Part shown: positions 1-8,432 of the stretch, in pieces
How positions within the stretch are numbered: the first letter of the stretch is position 1
Layout of the letters: the number at the start of each line of letters is the position of its first letter
Source of the DNA: DATFYP01 sp035626235
GTDB taxonomy: Archaea > Thermoproteota > Nitrososphaeria > Nitrososphaerales > Gagatemarchaeaceae
Direction: 5' to 3'
DNA length: 64,000 bases
Assembly: GCA_035626235.1 (NCBI GenBank)
Contig: DASPOB010000019.1
Location: 1 to 64,000 of the forward strand
Translations under genes and position numbers: made by a program
Notes under the pieces: generated by a model
Told to the model about the DNA's origin: nothing
The model's database searches: none
What the model saw: the letters and a program-made list of their open reading frames with translations, nothing else

Positions 1-30
1 GGGCCAGAACCGTTTCATAGGCGACCAAAA

Positions 31-38
31 CTTATAAC
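31..38 (+). promoter_or_regulatory. TATA-like box before rpsM
   Basis: The box reads CTTATAAC and is preceded by an A-rich BRE-like stretch. It lies about 30 bases before the ATG of S13, which fits a nearly leaderless transcript for S13-S4-S11. Confidence 0.55.
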
Positions 39-64
39 CTCAGGGGCTTGGGCTGGTCCGTCTA

Positions 65-562
65 ATGTCGACGGCCACCGAATTCAGGCACCTGGTTAGA
101 ATCGCGGGGAAGGACCTCGAAGGGAGCAAGAAGCTCATCGCGGCCCTCTCTGACCTAAGGGGAGTAGGGTACAGCTTCGCCAATACGGTGGTCAACCGCC
201 TCGGGCTCGACCCGAAGGCGAGACTGGGGACACTGTCAGAGGAGCAGGTGAAGGAGATAGAGAAGACCATCCAAGGGTCTTCAGCCTCTCAGGTCCCGCA
301 ATGGTACTACAACAGGAGGAAGGACCCGGAAGCGGGGGACAGCAAGCAGCTCTTGGGCTCAGACCTGGACTTCGCAATCAAGAACGACATCGAGGCGGAA
401 AGAAACATTCAGAGCTGGAGAGGCGTTAGGCACGGTCTCGGCCTGAAGGTGAGGGGGCAGAGGACCCGGACCACGGGCAGGAAGGGAAGGACCGTGGGGG
501 TCAGGAAGGCTGTCCTACAGGCGGCCGCGAAGGAGGCAGCCGCAAAGAAGGAAGAGAAGTGA
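65..562 (+). CDS. rps13: 30S ribosomal protein S13 (uS13)
   Basis: Small-subunit head protein that contacts the P-site tRNA and the intersubunit bridge. The 165-residue product has the archaeal/eukaryal S13/S18e layout: an N-terminal helix-two-turn-helix region (FRHLVRIAGKDLEG near the start) and a basic C-terminal tail with RGQRTRTTGRKGRT near residue 140, where the family's rRNA-binding motif sits. The ATG at 65 follows a TATA-like box by about 30 bases. It is the first gene of the S13-S4-S11 cluster. An Ala/Lys-rich extension follows the conserved motif, as is usual in archaea. Confidence 0.97.
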   Translation: MSTATEFRHLVRIAGKDLEGSKKLIAALSDLRGVGYSFANTVVNRLGLDPKARLGTLSEEQVKEIEKTIQGSSASQVPQWYYNRRKDPEAGDSKQLLGSDLDFAIKNDIEAERNIQSWRGVRHGLGLKVRGQRTRTTGRKGRTVGVRKAVLQAAAKEAAAKKEEK

Positions 563-565
563 TAG

Positions 566-1138
566 TTGGGAGACCCGAAGAAGGCTAGGAAGAAGTACAG
601 CCGGCCGAGAAGCCCGTGGCGCGCGGACCAACTGGCCCAAGAGCTGTACCTTCTCGGGAATTTCGGCCTGAGGAACAAGCGAGAGCTCTGGAAGGCGGAG
701 ACTCAGCTAAGCTCCATGAGAAAACAGGCAAGGACGCTGCTGGCGGCCACCGAGCAGGTCAGGCTGAGGGAAGAGAAGAAACTACTCGACAGCCTTAGGA
801 GGAAGGGGCTCGTCGCCGAGGGGGCGAGCCTGGACGACATCCTCAGCCTCACCGTAGAAGACGTCCTGGCCAGGAGGCTGCAGTCCATGGTCTTCAAGAA
901 GGGAATGGCCCTGTCTCCGCTCCACGCGAGGCAGCTGATTGTCCACGGTCACATAGTGGTCGGGGAAAGGATGATCAAAACGCCAGGTTATGGAATCAAC
1001 AGGCTTGAGGAGCCGGAAATCAAACTCGTCGGAATCAGGGAGCCCAAGCCTCCGTCGGAAGCGGCAGCGCCGCCTGCGGCTGAACCGAGCTCGCAGGCGC
1101 CCGAAGCACCCTCCGCGGGGCCAGCCCTGCAGAAGTGA
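566..1138 (+). CDS. rps4: 30S ribosomal protein S4 (uS4)
   Basis: Primary 16S rRNA binder and nucleator of 30S assembly. The 190-residue product matches archaeal S4: a basic N-terminal region, then an S4 RNA-binding domain around residues 105-160 (SPLHARQLIVHGHIVVGERM). The C-terminal 30 residues are a low-complexity Ala/Pro/Ser/Glu tail that is probably disordered. The start is TTG at 566, three bases after the S13 stop, with the in-frame GDPKKARKKY expected at archaeal S4 N-termini. It is translationally close-coupled to S13 and S11. Confidence 0.96.
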   Translation: MGDPKKARKKYSRPRSPWRADQLAQELYLLGNFGLRNKRELWKAETQLSSMRKQARTLLAATEQVRLREEKKLLDSLRRKGLVAEGASLDDILSLTVEDVLARRLQSMVFKKGMALSPLHARQLIVHGHIVVGERMIKTPGYGINRLEEPEIKLVGIREPKPPSEAAAPPAAEPSSQAPEAPSAGPALQK

Positions 1139-1144
1139 TGATGA

Positions 1145-1552
1145 ATGGCATCTGAAGAAGAAGCTCTCAAGGACAAGTGGGGGGTCGTGCACATCTACTC
1201 CAGCTACAACAATACGATAGTCCACATCACCGACCTGACGGGAGCCGAGACCATCGGCTTTTCCTCCGGTGGGAGGCACGTGAAGGCGGACAGGTTCGAA
1301 TCCTCCCCCTATGCGGCCATGCGGAGCGCGTCAGCCGCGGCAGAATCGGCGAAGTCGAAGGGCATAACTGCAGTGCACATCAAGGTTAGGGCGGTGGGAG
1401 GGACCGGACCAAGGACCCCCGGGCCGGGAGCGCAGGCCGCGATCAGGGCCATCGCGAGGGCCGGGTTCAGAATCGGGAGAATCGAGGACGTGACCCCGAT
1501 ACCGCACGACACGACGAGAAAGAAAGGCGGAAGGCGCGGCAGAAGGGCCTAG
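1145..1552 (+). CDS. rps11: 30S ribosomal protein S11 (uS11)
   Basis: Platform protein that contacts the E-site region of the small subunit. The 135-residue product carries the hallmark segments VVHIYSSYNNTIVHITDLTG near the N-terminus and GTGPRTPGPGAQAAIRA in the middle, with the basic tail RKKGGRRGRRA. It starts six bases after S4. The stop codon lies inside a CTAG at 1549-1552 whose complement is the stop of the convergent regulator gene, so the two genes overlap by four bases. Confidence 0.98.
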   Translation: MASEEEALKDKWGVVHIYSSYNNTIVHITDLTGAETIGFSSGGRHVKADRFESSPYAAMRSASAAAESAKSKGITAVHIKVRAVGGTGPRTPGPGAQAAIRAIARAGFRIGRIEDVTPIPHDTTRKKGGRRGRRA

Positions 1553-2505
1553 TCCGTCGAGGCCCGCAAAGCGTCCACGGAGTCCACCTTACCGTCGCCA
1601 TCCCGGTCTACACCGCGCAGGACGGCCACGAACTCCCCCCGAGTGTATCCCTGGAAGAGAGACTCCGCCTGGTTGCATATCCCTATTATCGCCGCCTTGG
1701 TCCCGGCGCCCGTCAGCCCGGCCGCGATCACGCAGTTCTTCTCCGGGTTCCAAGGGTTCCTGACCTTCGCCACGATGCAGTCAAGCTCAGAGTTGTAGAG
1801 CTTCCCGCCCTGGTCGGTTATCGAGCCCCAGAACCCTCCCTGCTTGAACCTGATTGGGAGGCTCGGGTTCAGCTCTTCAGCAACCACGTTCGTCCTTGGG
1901 CCTCCCACGACGATTAGGTTGGAGCTGAGGAGCTTCTCAGCCTTGATGTCGACGTCAAGTTTGACTGGGAACCTTTCCGGAAGCCGCACGAACTGCCCGA
2001 GCGCGAAACCGAGCTGGACGGCATAGTGGCCGTCGCGCGCCTGAGTCCCCCCAGCACCATGGGGGATGGGCGACCCGACCACAATCCAGGCGTCGAGGTC
2101 CCCCTCGGCGATGAACTCCTGGAAGAACAGCCCCAGGGCCTTTGAACGGGAAGTGGATGCGATGGTGGGCATCCTCTCGCCCTTGACGGAAAACTCGACC
2201 GCGTAGCCGTCAGACGACAGCGCGAAGAGGTTTGCCTCCCCTCCCCTGATGACCCGGCTCTTCACGCGGGAGATCAGCCCTGCCTTCTCGAGGCGCCCCA
2301 CGTGGTAATAGACCGTTTGATGGTACACCCCGAGGGCCCTCGCGATTTCGGCAGGGTACTTGGGGCCCGTGGACAGCAGCTCTAGAATACGCTGTCCGAC
2401 CTTCCCCGAGGCTGGCCGGAAGTCCTCAGGCCGGGTGGAGACCAAGACCCTCTTGGCCATGTCCCCGCGAGAGAAAGGGTCGAAGAGCAGCTTTTCCCTG
2501 CCCAT
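1549..2505 (-). CDS. Winged-helix regulator fused to S-layer-like domain with EF-hand-type C-terminus
   Basis: 318 residues in three parts. Residues 30-95 form an ArsR-type winged helix (GQRILELLSTGPKYPAEIARALGVYHQTVYYHVGRLEKAGLI, given here in pieces: helix LSTGPKYPAEIARALG, recognition VYHQTVYYHVGRLEKAG). Residues about 110-285 resemble the conserved domain of archaeal S-layer proteins (VVGSPIPHG, LIVVGGPRTNVVAEELN, VIAAGLTGAGTKAAI). The last 25 residues hold DRDGDGKVD, a dockerin/EF-hand calcium loop. No signal peptide or membrane segment is visible, so the protein is probably cytoplasmic. The start follows a TATA-like box at 2530-2537. DNA binding is well supported; the job of the S-layer-like part is unknown. 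Confidence 0.8.
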   Translation of the reverse strand: MGREKLLFDPFSRGDMAKRVLVSTRPEDFRPASGKVGQRILELLSTGPKYPAEIARALGVYHQTVYYHVGRLEKAGLISRVKSRVIRGGEANLFALSSDGYAVEFSVKGERMPTIASTSRSKALGLFFQEFIAEGDLDAWIVVGSPIPHGAGGTQARDGHYAVQLGFALGQFVRLPERFPVKLDVDIKAEKLLSSNLIVVGGPRTNVVAEELNPSLPIRFKQGGFWGSITDQGGKLYNSELDCIVAKVRNPWNPEKNCVIAAGLTGAGTKAAIIGICNQAESLFQGYTRGEFVAVLRGVDRDGDGKVDSVDALRASTD

Positions 2506-2529
2506 GACTGGACGCCTCCGACGACAGTG

Positions 2530-2537
2530 CTTAAATC
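2530..2537 (-). promoter_or_regulatory. TATA-like box for the HTH/S-layer-like gene
   Basis: On the minus strand it reads GATTTAAG, centred about 28 bases before the start codon at 2505, consistent with leaderless transcription. Confidence 0.5.
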
Positions 2538-2657
2538 AGTTTGCATGGTCTTGGAAGTGGCGCTGCCGCTGGCGGTCGACCTTTCTCAAGCGCGCTTGCA
2601 GGGTCGAGGAAAGTGATTTGCGGGTGTTATTAGCGGCCTGATGGAGAGCTGGAGAAC

Positions 2658-4424
2658 ATGTGCGGGATAGTCGGCTGCGTGGCTGAAGAGCCAGTCGCCA
2701 GCATCCTCCTCAGCGGACTCAGGAGGGTGGAGTACAGGGGGTATGACTCCGCTGGGATGGCGACCATAGACGACGGCCGGCTGGCGGTAAGGAAGGGGGC
2801 AGGTAGGATTAGGGACATCGAGGCCAGACACGGCCTGTCCCGGCTCGGAGGGAACATCGGCATGGCGCACACGAGATGGGCGACTCACGGGGGGGTCACC
2901 GACGGAAACGCGCATCCGCACACGTCCTGCCACGAGCTGGTCGCCGTCGTCCACAATGGAATCATAGAGAATTACCTGCCCCTGAAGAAGAGTCTGCTGG
3001 CGAGAGGGCACCGGTTCAGGAGCGAAACCGACACGGAAGTCATCGCGCACCAGATTGAGCAGGAGTACAGGCGCACCAGGGACCCGGTGAAAGCCACGCT
3101 ATCGGCCACGAAGAAGCTAAAGGGGCAGTACGCGATCGCCGTGATGTTCCAAGACAGGCCCGATACCATCGTCGGGGCAAGGAAGGACGCGCCCCTGATC
3201 GTAGGAGTCGGAGACAGGAAGATGTTCGTCGCGAGCGACGTCCTGGCTTTTATTGAACACACTGACCGCTCGATCTTCCTCGACAACTACGAGGTGGTCC
3301 AGATAACCAAGGACGGCGCGAGAATCTTTAGGAGGAACGGGCGGGAGGTGAAGAGGAAACCCACCCAGGTTGCGTGGGAACTCTCGGAGGTCTCCAAGGC
3401 AGACTACGCCCATCACACCCTGAAGGAAATCAACGAGCAGCCCCAGACGGTGGTTAACGCCTCTGTCCAGGACCCCAGGCGTCTGGCGGAGTTCGCTGGG
3501 GCCATAAGGAGGGCGAAATCTGTGTTCATCACCGCCGCGGGGACCAGCTATCATGCCGGGCTGCTCATGAAGTTCAGGCTCCAGAACGAAGCCAAGCTCA
3601 GGTGCGAGACCATCCTGGCCGGGGAGTTCAAGGAGCACAAGGGGTTCGTGGGCAAGGGCTCGGTCGTTGTAACGCTCTCACAGAGCGGCGAGACCGCAGA
3701 CGTGCTGGAGGCGGTCAAGGAGGCGAGGAAGAAGGGAGCGAAGGTCCTTTCAATCGTCAATGCTGCTGGTTCGACCCTCGCGCGGGAGAGCGACTGGACC
3801 CTGCTTCTGAACTGCGGACCGGAGGTGGGAGTGGCGGCGACCAAGAGCTTCACCGCCCAGGTCGTGGTAGTGAACATGGTCGTGGACGCGGTCCTCGGGA
3901 AGAGACGCACGAACGGGATGAAGGACCTGTCCGACGGGGTAAAGGAAGCGCTGGGGACCGCAGCGAGCATCAAGGAGGTGGTGGCGAAGTACAAAGGGAG
4001 GCCCGACTTCTACTTCGTGGCAAGGGGGTACCAGAGTCCGGTCGCCCTCGAAGGGGCACTCAAGCTGAAGGAGCTCTCCTACATCCACGCCGAGGGGATG
4101 CCGGCGAGCGAGCTGAAGCACGGAACATTGGCCCTGATCGAAAAGGGGACCCCCGTGGTCGTGATCAACCCGACTGGAGAATCCCACGCCGACGTCCTCT
4201 CCAACGCCGAGGAGTTGAGAGCGAGGGGGGCCGAGATAATCGGCGTATCGGACCGCCGCGACGAGGTGTACACCCACTTCCTCCGCGTCCCCAAGGTCCA
4301 GCCCAAGTTCATGCCCATCGTAGAGGCAGTCCCGCTGCAGCTGCTCGCCTATGAGATGGCAGTGGCGAGAAGGAACGACCCGGACTATCCGAGAAACCTC
4401 GCGAAGTCCGTGACGGTCAAGTAA
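2658..4424 (+). CDS. glmS: Glutamine-fructose-6-phosphate aminotransferase (isomerizing)
   Basis: Makes glucosamine-6-phosphate from fructose-6-phosphate and glutamine, the entry step to amino sugars for surface glycans. The 588 residues are normal for the family. MCGIVGC at the N-terminus supplies the Cys2 nucleophile of the class II glutaminase domain (residues 1-215, with HTRWATHG and NGIIENY). Two SIS sugar-isomerase domains follow (about 275-400 with SQSGETADVLEA, and 440-570), ending in the typical NLAKSVTVK. The ATG is fixed because the initiator must be removed to expose Cys2. Confidence 0.97.
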   Translation: MCGIVGCVAEEPVASILLSGLRRVEYRGYDSAGMATIDDGRLAVRKGAGRIRDIEARHGLSRLGGNIGMAHTRWATHGGVTDGNAHPHTSCHELVAVVHNGIIENYLPLKKSLLARGHRFRSETDTEVIAHQIEQEYRRTRDPVKATLSATKKLKGQYAIAVMFQDRPDTIVGARKDAPLIVGVGDRKMFVASDVLAFIEHTDRSIFLDNYEVVQITKDGARIFRRNGREVKRKPTQVAWELSEVSKADYAHHTLKEINEQPQTVVNASVQDPRRLAEFAGAIRRAKSVFITAAGTSYHAGLLMKFRLQNEAKLRCETILAGEFKEHKGFVGKGSVVVTLSQSGETADVLEAVKEARKKGAKVLSIVNAAGSTLARESDWTLLLNCGPEVGVAATKSFTAQVVVVNMVVDAVLGKRRTNGMKDLSDGVKEALGTAASIKEVVAKYKGRPDFYFVARGYQSPVALEGALKLKELSYIHAEGMPASELKHGTLALIEKGTPVVVINPTGESHADVLSNAEELRARGAEIIGVSDRRDEVYTHFLRVPKVQPKFMPIVEAVPLQLLAYEMAVARRNDPDYPRNLAKSVTVK

Positions 4425-4456
4425 AGCAATTAAGTGGATTCGTCGGGTGGACGGGT

Positions 4457-5476
4457 GTGGTATCCAAGAAGGAGGTACTCTCCAAACCAGTGCGCACCAT
4501 AGAGGTCGGCAGGAAGAGCGTGTCAAGTCTCCTGCAGGCGATGTCGCAGACGGGCTTTCAGGGAAAGAAACTGGGCGAGGTCGCCGGGATATGGAGCGAG
4601 ATGGCAAGGCAGAAGGGACTGACGATCTTCATGGGCCTCACCGGCTCGCTCAGCACGACCGGTCAGTGGAAGATAATCAGGTGGCTGGTCGAGAAGAGAT
4701 ACGTGGACGTGGTGGTCAGCACCGGGGCCAACATCTCGGAAGACATACTGGAGGCCATGGGCTACCACTACTACCAGGGCACTTGGCTCGCGGACGACGA
4801 GAAGCTGCTGAAGATGAAGATAGACAGGTTCTATGACATCTACGCCGACGAGATGGAGTACAGGAAGCTTGAGAACACGATATACAAGTTCGCGGAGACC
4901 CTCGACCAGAGGAAGACCTACTCGACGAGGGAGTTCCTCCACCTCTTCGGCCGGTTCCTATCTGAGAAGGGGATTGACAGCATCGTCGCTGCCGCGTACG
5001 AGAACAAGGTGCCCGTGTACTCGCCAGGCCTTATCGACAGCGGTTACGGCGTTGCGCTTAGCCTTCTCAAGAGGAAGACGGGAAAGATGATCAAGCTAGA
5101 CCAGACCAAGGACATGGAGGAGCTTGCCCAGATTGCGGAGAAGACAAGGCGGACGGGCGTGGTGTACCTCGGGGGAGGAGTGCCAAAGGACACCATACAG
5201 CTATCTACAATCATAAAGTCGCTCGCCCAGGGGGGCGACGAGGAGACCCCCCACGAATACGCGATACAGATAACCGCCGACAGCCCCCAATGGGGAGGGC
5301 TCTCCGGATGCACGTTGGAGGAGGCCATCAGCTGGGGGAAGATATCGTCGCAGGCGAAGAAGGCGACCCTGTACGCCGACATAACGCTCGCCCTCCCGAT
5401 AGTTGCGCATGCAATCAACGAGAACGTCACGCGAAGGACCGACCCGCCCGACCTGGGATGGGTGTTCGAATCCTAG
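4457..5476 (+). CDS. dys: Deoxyhypusine synthase
   Basis: Transfers the aminobutyl group of spermidine to a lysine of aIF5A, the first hypusination step. The 339-residue protein shows GLTGSLSTTG and VVVSTGANISEDI for NAD/spermidine binding, the YLGGGVPKD segment, and EAISWGKIS with the catalytic lysine at about residue 295. It starts with GTG (GTG-GTA-TCC); a CAATTAAG box lies about 25 bases upstream. A hydroxylase-like HEAT protein at 49358-49888 could act on its product, but the two genes are not linked. Confidence 0.95.
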   Translation: MVSKKEVLSKPVRTIEVGRKSVSSLLQAMSQTGFQGKKLGEVAGIWSEMARQKGLTIFMGLTGSLSTTGQWKIIRWLVEKRYVDVVVSTGANISEDILEAMGYHYYQGTWLADDEKLLKMKIDRFYDIYADEMEYRKLENTIYKFAETLDQRKTYSTREFLHLFGRFLSEKGIDSIVAAAYENKVPVYSPGLIDSGYGVALSLLKRKTGKMIKLDQTKDMEELAQIAEKTRRTGVVYLGGGVPKDTIQLSTIIKSLAQGGDEETPHEYAIQITADSPQWGGLSGCTLEEAISWGKISSQAKKATLYADITLALPIVAHAINENVTRRTDPPDLGWVFES

Positions 5477-5539
5477 GGCGCCCGTCCCTCAGATAGTAGT
5501 GCGCCCCTTGCTGGATTTCCGGCCGTTACCAGGCGGCCC

Positions 5540-6766
5540 CTAGCGCCCCAGTCGAGCCGTGCTTGACCTCTCGTCTCCGTAGGAAGCGAGCATGACCTGA
5601 ACTCCAAGCTCCCTTTCGATGAAGCCGACGAGGTCCTTCGCCCTACGCGGGAGCGCGCCCTTGAAGCCGGCACCGAAGAGCGGAGTCAGGGACTCGTAGA
5701 CCGGCTTGACTCTCCCCAGGCGCGGGAGGCACTTCTGGAAGCTGGTGGACTCGGTCCCGTTGTCGTCGTAGGCGACGCAGACCCTGAGGTCCTTGACCTT
5801 CGCGAGGACGTCGAGTTTGGTGACAGCCACCTTTCTTACCCCGTTCAGCTGGACGGCGTATCTCAGCGCGACGAGGTCGAGCCACCCGACCCGCCTGGGA
5901 CGCCCTGTCGTCGAGCCGAACTCGCTCCCGACCTTCCTTATCAGGTCACCGACCCCGGCCTTGAGCTCCGTGGGAAACGGGCCGGCCCCGACCCTAGTGG
6001 TGTAGCACTTCGTGACTCCGAATGGTTCGCCGGCGAGCGACGGCGGAATACCCAGTGCGGAGGGAACGTAGCTGGCGATCGTGTGCGAGCTGGTGACATA
6101 CGGGTAGCTGCCGTGGAGAAGGTCGAGCAGGGTCCCCTGGGACCCCTCGTAGAGTATGGGCCCCCCCTCGGCGCTAATCGCCTCAACGCGGGCGGCGACG
6201 TCCCCTGAGATTCGCTTCAGCAGGCGTGTCGTCGACGAAGCCCAGGTCCTCAGCGCCCCGTGGGAGACCCCCACTCTCTCGTAGAACCGCTCCAGGTCTC
6301 GGAAATCGAACCCTGCAATCAGGTCATAGACGCGAGGGGAGAGCCTCAGGGCGCGCATTGCGTAGGACGTCCCGATGCCCCGCTTCGTCGTGCCTATGGC
6401 GGAAGAGCCCCTCATTTCCTCGAGGAGGCCGTCAAACTCCTTCTCGAGCGGGGAGACGAGGGTGCACCTCCCATCGACGGTGATCCTCCTCCGCTCCGCG
6501 GGGGGAAGAAGCCTGAGCTCCGCCGCCAGGACTTCGGGGTCCAAGACCACCCCGGCCCCGACCAAGAGTTCTTTCCCTTTCAGAGCCCCTGACGGTACGA
6601 GATGAAAGGTGTATTTCCTGCCATTCAAGACGACAGTGTGCCCGGCGTTGCTCCCTCCGTTGAAGCGGGCCACGGCGTCGAACTCCCCGGCCAAGAAGTC
6701 GACAATTTTCCCCTTCCCCTCGTCCCCCCACTGGAGGCCAACGATGGTGAGGTTCTTCGCCTCACA
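5540..6766 (-). CDS. purA: Adenylosuccinate synthetase (5' end anomalous)
   Basis: Joins IMP and aspartate with GTP in AMP synthesis. The conserved core is clear: FNGGSNAGHTVV, TTKRGIGTSYAMRA, GSQGTLLD, TRVGAGPFPTE and TTGRPRRVGWLDLVALRYA. The obligatory N-terminal GTP loop, VGLQWGDEGKGKIVDFLAGE, is encoded at about 6687-6745, but no ATG, GTG or TTG precedes it in frame before the TGA at 6767-6769. A GTG at 6763-6765 overlaps the guaB stop as GTGA, the usual coupled start, but it lies one base out of frame. A missing base between about 6745 and 6763 would restore MRRRTLTIVGLQWG. The alternative is a rare start such as ATC at 6743-6745. Function is certain; the start is not. Confidence 0.88.
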   Translation of the reverse strand, partial: CEAKNLTIVGLQWGDEGKGKIVDFLAGEFDAVARFNGGSNAGHTVVLNGRKYTFHLVPSGALKGKELLVGAGVVLDPEVLAAELRLLPPAERRRITVDGRCTLVSPLEKEFDGLLEEMRGSSAIGTTKRGIGTSYAMRALRLSPRVYDLIAGFDFRDLERFYERVGVSHGALRTWASSTTRLLKRISGDVAARVEAISAEGGPILYEGSQGTLLDLLHGSYPYVTSSHTIASYVPSALGIPPSLAGEPFGVTKCYTTRVGAGPFPTELKAGVGDLIRKVGSEFGSTTGRPRRVGWLDLVALRYAVQLNGVRKVAVTKLDVLAKVKDLRVCVAYDDNGTESTSFQKCLPRLGRVKPVYESLTPLFGAGFKGALPRRAKDLVGFIERELGVQVMLASYGDERSSTARLGR

Positions 6767-8234
6767 TCACCCTCTTGATGTCGTGCGGGAGGCTTTCCTT
6801 GTATCCGGCGGAAGTGATCCTGATGAAGTCGGCGTTCTTCTGAAGCTCTGCTATGTTCGAGGCGCCGCTGTAGCTCATCCCCGAACGAAGCCCGCCCAAT
6901 AGCTCGCTCACGACACCCTCCACCCCACCCTTGTACGGGATGAGGCCTTCGACCCCCTCCGGGACGCCCTCCTCAATGGCCTCCTCGACAAGTTCGCCTC
7001 TTTCGGCGCGGTCTCCGCCTTCACGGACTCTCCTGTCAATCGACGCCGCGAGAGAAGCCATCCCCCTGGTCAGCTTGTACCTGATTCCGTCTCTGAGAAT
7101 CGTCGGGCCAGGGCTCTCCTCGGTGCCTGCGAAGAGACTGCCTATCATGACGGTCGAAGCGCCCCCCGCTATTGCTTTCGTGACGTCCCCCGGGTTCCGG
7201 ATGCCACCATCCCCGATGACCGGTACTCCCTCCGCTTTGGCGGCGTTGGCACTGTCGATAATTGCTGTGAGCTGGGGGACGCCGAACCCGGTAACGACCC
7301 TCGTCACGCAGACGCTCCCCGCGCCCACCCCCACCTTCACCGCGTCCGCGCCTGCCATTATCAGGTCTAACGTGCCCCTGGCCGTCGCGACGTTGCCCGC
7401 GACCACATCGACGTCGCCCAGCTCCTTCTTGATTCTCCTGACAGTTTCGATGGCGTGCTCCGAATGCCCGTGGGCTATGTCCACCACCAGGGCGTCGGCG
7501 CCCGCATCGTGGAGCCTCCGGGCGCGGAGAATCCCATCCCCCTTGACACCCACGGCGGCGGCGACCCTGAGGCGGCCCTTCCTGTCTTTGGTGGCCAGAG
7601 GGAACTGCCTGATTTTCATGATGTCCTTGGAAGTTATCAAGCCGCAAAGCCTCCCTTGCCTGTCGACAAGCGGGAGCTTTTCGACCTTGTTGCCGCGCAG
7701 GATTTGTTTGGCCTCGTCAAGCCCCACGCCCTTCGGGGCTGTAACGAGCTCGGCCCTCGGCGTCATCACCGCGGTAAGCTTCTTCGATTGGTCGTCCTCG
7801 AAGTTGATGTCCCTGCGGGTGACGAGCCCCAAGACTCTCTTCTTCGCGTCAACTATTACGATGCCACCTACCTGGCGTTCAGCCATGACTCCCCTGGCGT
7901 CTCCCACTGTCCTGCCCGGGCCCAGAGTCACAGGATCCTCGATGACCACCCCCTCGGAACGCTTTACCCTCGAAACCTCCTTGACTTCCTCCTCAACGGA
8001 CATGAATCTGTGAATGACACCCAGCCCGCCGAGTCGCGCCATCGCTATGGCCATGGAGGACTCCGTGACCGTGTCCATGTTGGCGCTTACTATCGGAATG
8101 CTCAGCCTGATGTTTCGGGAGAAGAGGGACGATGCGTTGACGTCCCGCCGCGAGCTTATCGCGGAGAGCCTTGGGACCAGGAGCACGTCATCAAAAGTGA
8201 GGCCGACTTCGTTCTTTCTATCGGGCCCTTGCAC
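6762..8234 (-). CDS. guaB: IMP dehydrogenase
   Basis: Oxidises IMP to XMP, the committed step to GMP. The 490 residues have the full TIM-barrel with a CBS pair inserted at about 95-210. The catalytic cysteine is C309 in GAGSVCVTR, followed by the flap and the GMASLAAS and EGVEGLIPYKG segments. The start ATG (MQGPDRKNEVGLTFDDVLLVP) matches family N-termini and follows a TATA-like box at 8258-8265. It is co-transcribed with purA, so both branches from IMP lie in one operon. Confidence 0.97.
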   Translation of the reverse strand: MQGPDRKNEVGLTFDDVLLVPRLSAISSRRDVNASSLFSRNIRLSIPIVSANMDTVTESSMAIAMARLGGLGVIHRFMSVEEEVKEVSRVKRSEGVVIEDPVTLGPGRTVGDARGVMAERQVGGIVIVDAKKRVLGLVTRRDINFEDDQSKKLTAVMTPRAELVTAPKGVGLDEAKQILRGNKVEKLPLVDRQGRLCGLITSKDIMKIRQFPLATKDRKGRLRVAAAVGVKGDGILRARRLHDAGADALVVDIAHGHSEHAIETVRRIKKELGDVDVVAGNVATARGTLDLIMAGADAVKVGVGAGSVCVTRVVTGFGVPQLTAIIDSANAAKAEGVPVIGDGGIRNPGDVTKAIAGGASTVMIGSLFAGTEESPGPTILRDGIRYKLTRGMASLAASIDRRVREGGDRAERGELVEEAIEEGVPEGVEGLIPYKGGVEGVVSELLGGLRSGMSYSGASNIAELQKNADFIRITSAGYKESLPHDIKRVM

Positions 8235-8257
8235 TTGACTGCGCCTTCTGCCGTGGT

Positions 8258-8265
8258 CTTATAGC
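8258..8265 (-). promoter_or_regulatory. TATA-like box for guaB-purA
   Basis: GCTATAAG on the minus strand, centred about 28 bases before the guaB ATG. Confidence 0.5.
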
Positions 8266-8334
8266 GTTTGTGGCACGCCGCGGAATGGCACGGGGTCTCG
8301 CGGAAGTTGGGAGAACTAGGCGCCGGGGGAGGGA

Positions 8335-8359
8335 TTTTCACCCGCTCTGCTTTGCGGGA
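8335..8359 (-). other. tRNA-Ser intron 3 (T-loop, position 59/60, 25 bases)
   Basis: A textbook bulge-helix-bulge: outer helix GAGGG/CCCTC, central helix TTCA/TGAA, bulges AAT and AAT, and an inner intron helix CCCGC/GCGGG. Removal restores T-loop TTCAAAT and a perfect T stem; without it the T stem and acceptor cannot pair. Confidence 0.85.
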
Positions 8360-8393
8360 TTTGAACCCTCGACCCGCTTTCGCGAGACAGGCT

Positions 8394-8408
8394 GTCCCGT
8401 GGTAACGT
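8394..8408 (-). other. tRNA-Ser intron 2 (near 37/38, 15 bases)
   Basis: Needed to close the anticodon loop at seven bases before GCCTG. A helix CCTG/CGGG (one G-U) can form next to the cut sites, but one bulge would have four bases, so the exact ends could shift by one base. Confidence 0.6.
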
Positions 8409-8416
8409 TTCCAGGC

Positions 8417-8432
8417 ATGCGCGACCTAAGCC
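8417..8432 (-). other. tRNA-Ser intron 1 (position 29/30, 16 bases)
   Basis: Flanked by a bulge-helix-bulge: outer helix CAGG/CCTG, central 4-bp helix GCGC/GCGC, and 3-base bulges AGG and ATG on opposite strands. Cutting after the second base of each bulge joins CAG to GCC and creates a perfect anticodon stem. Confidence 0.75.
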
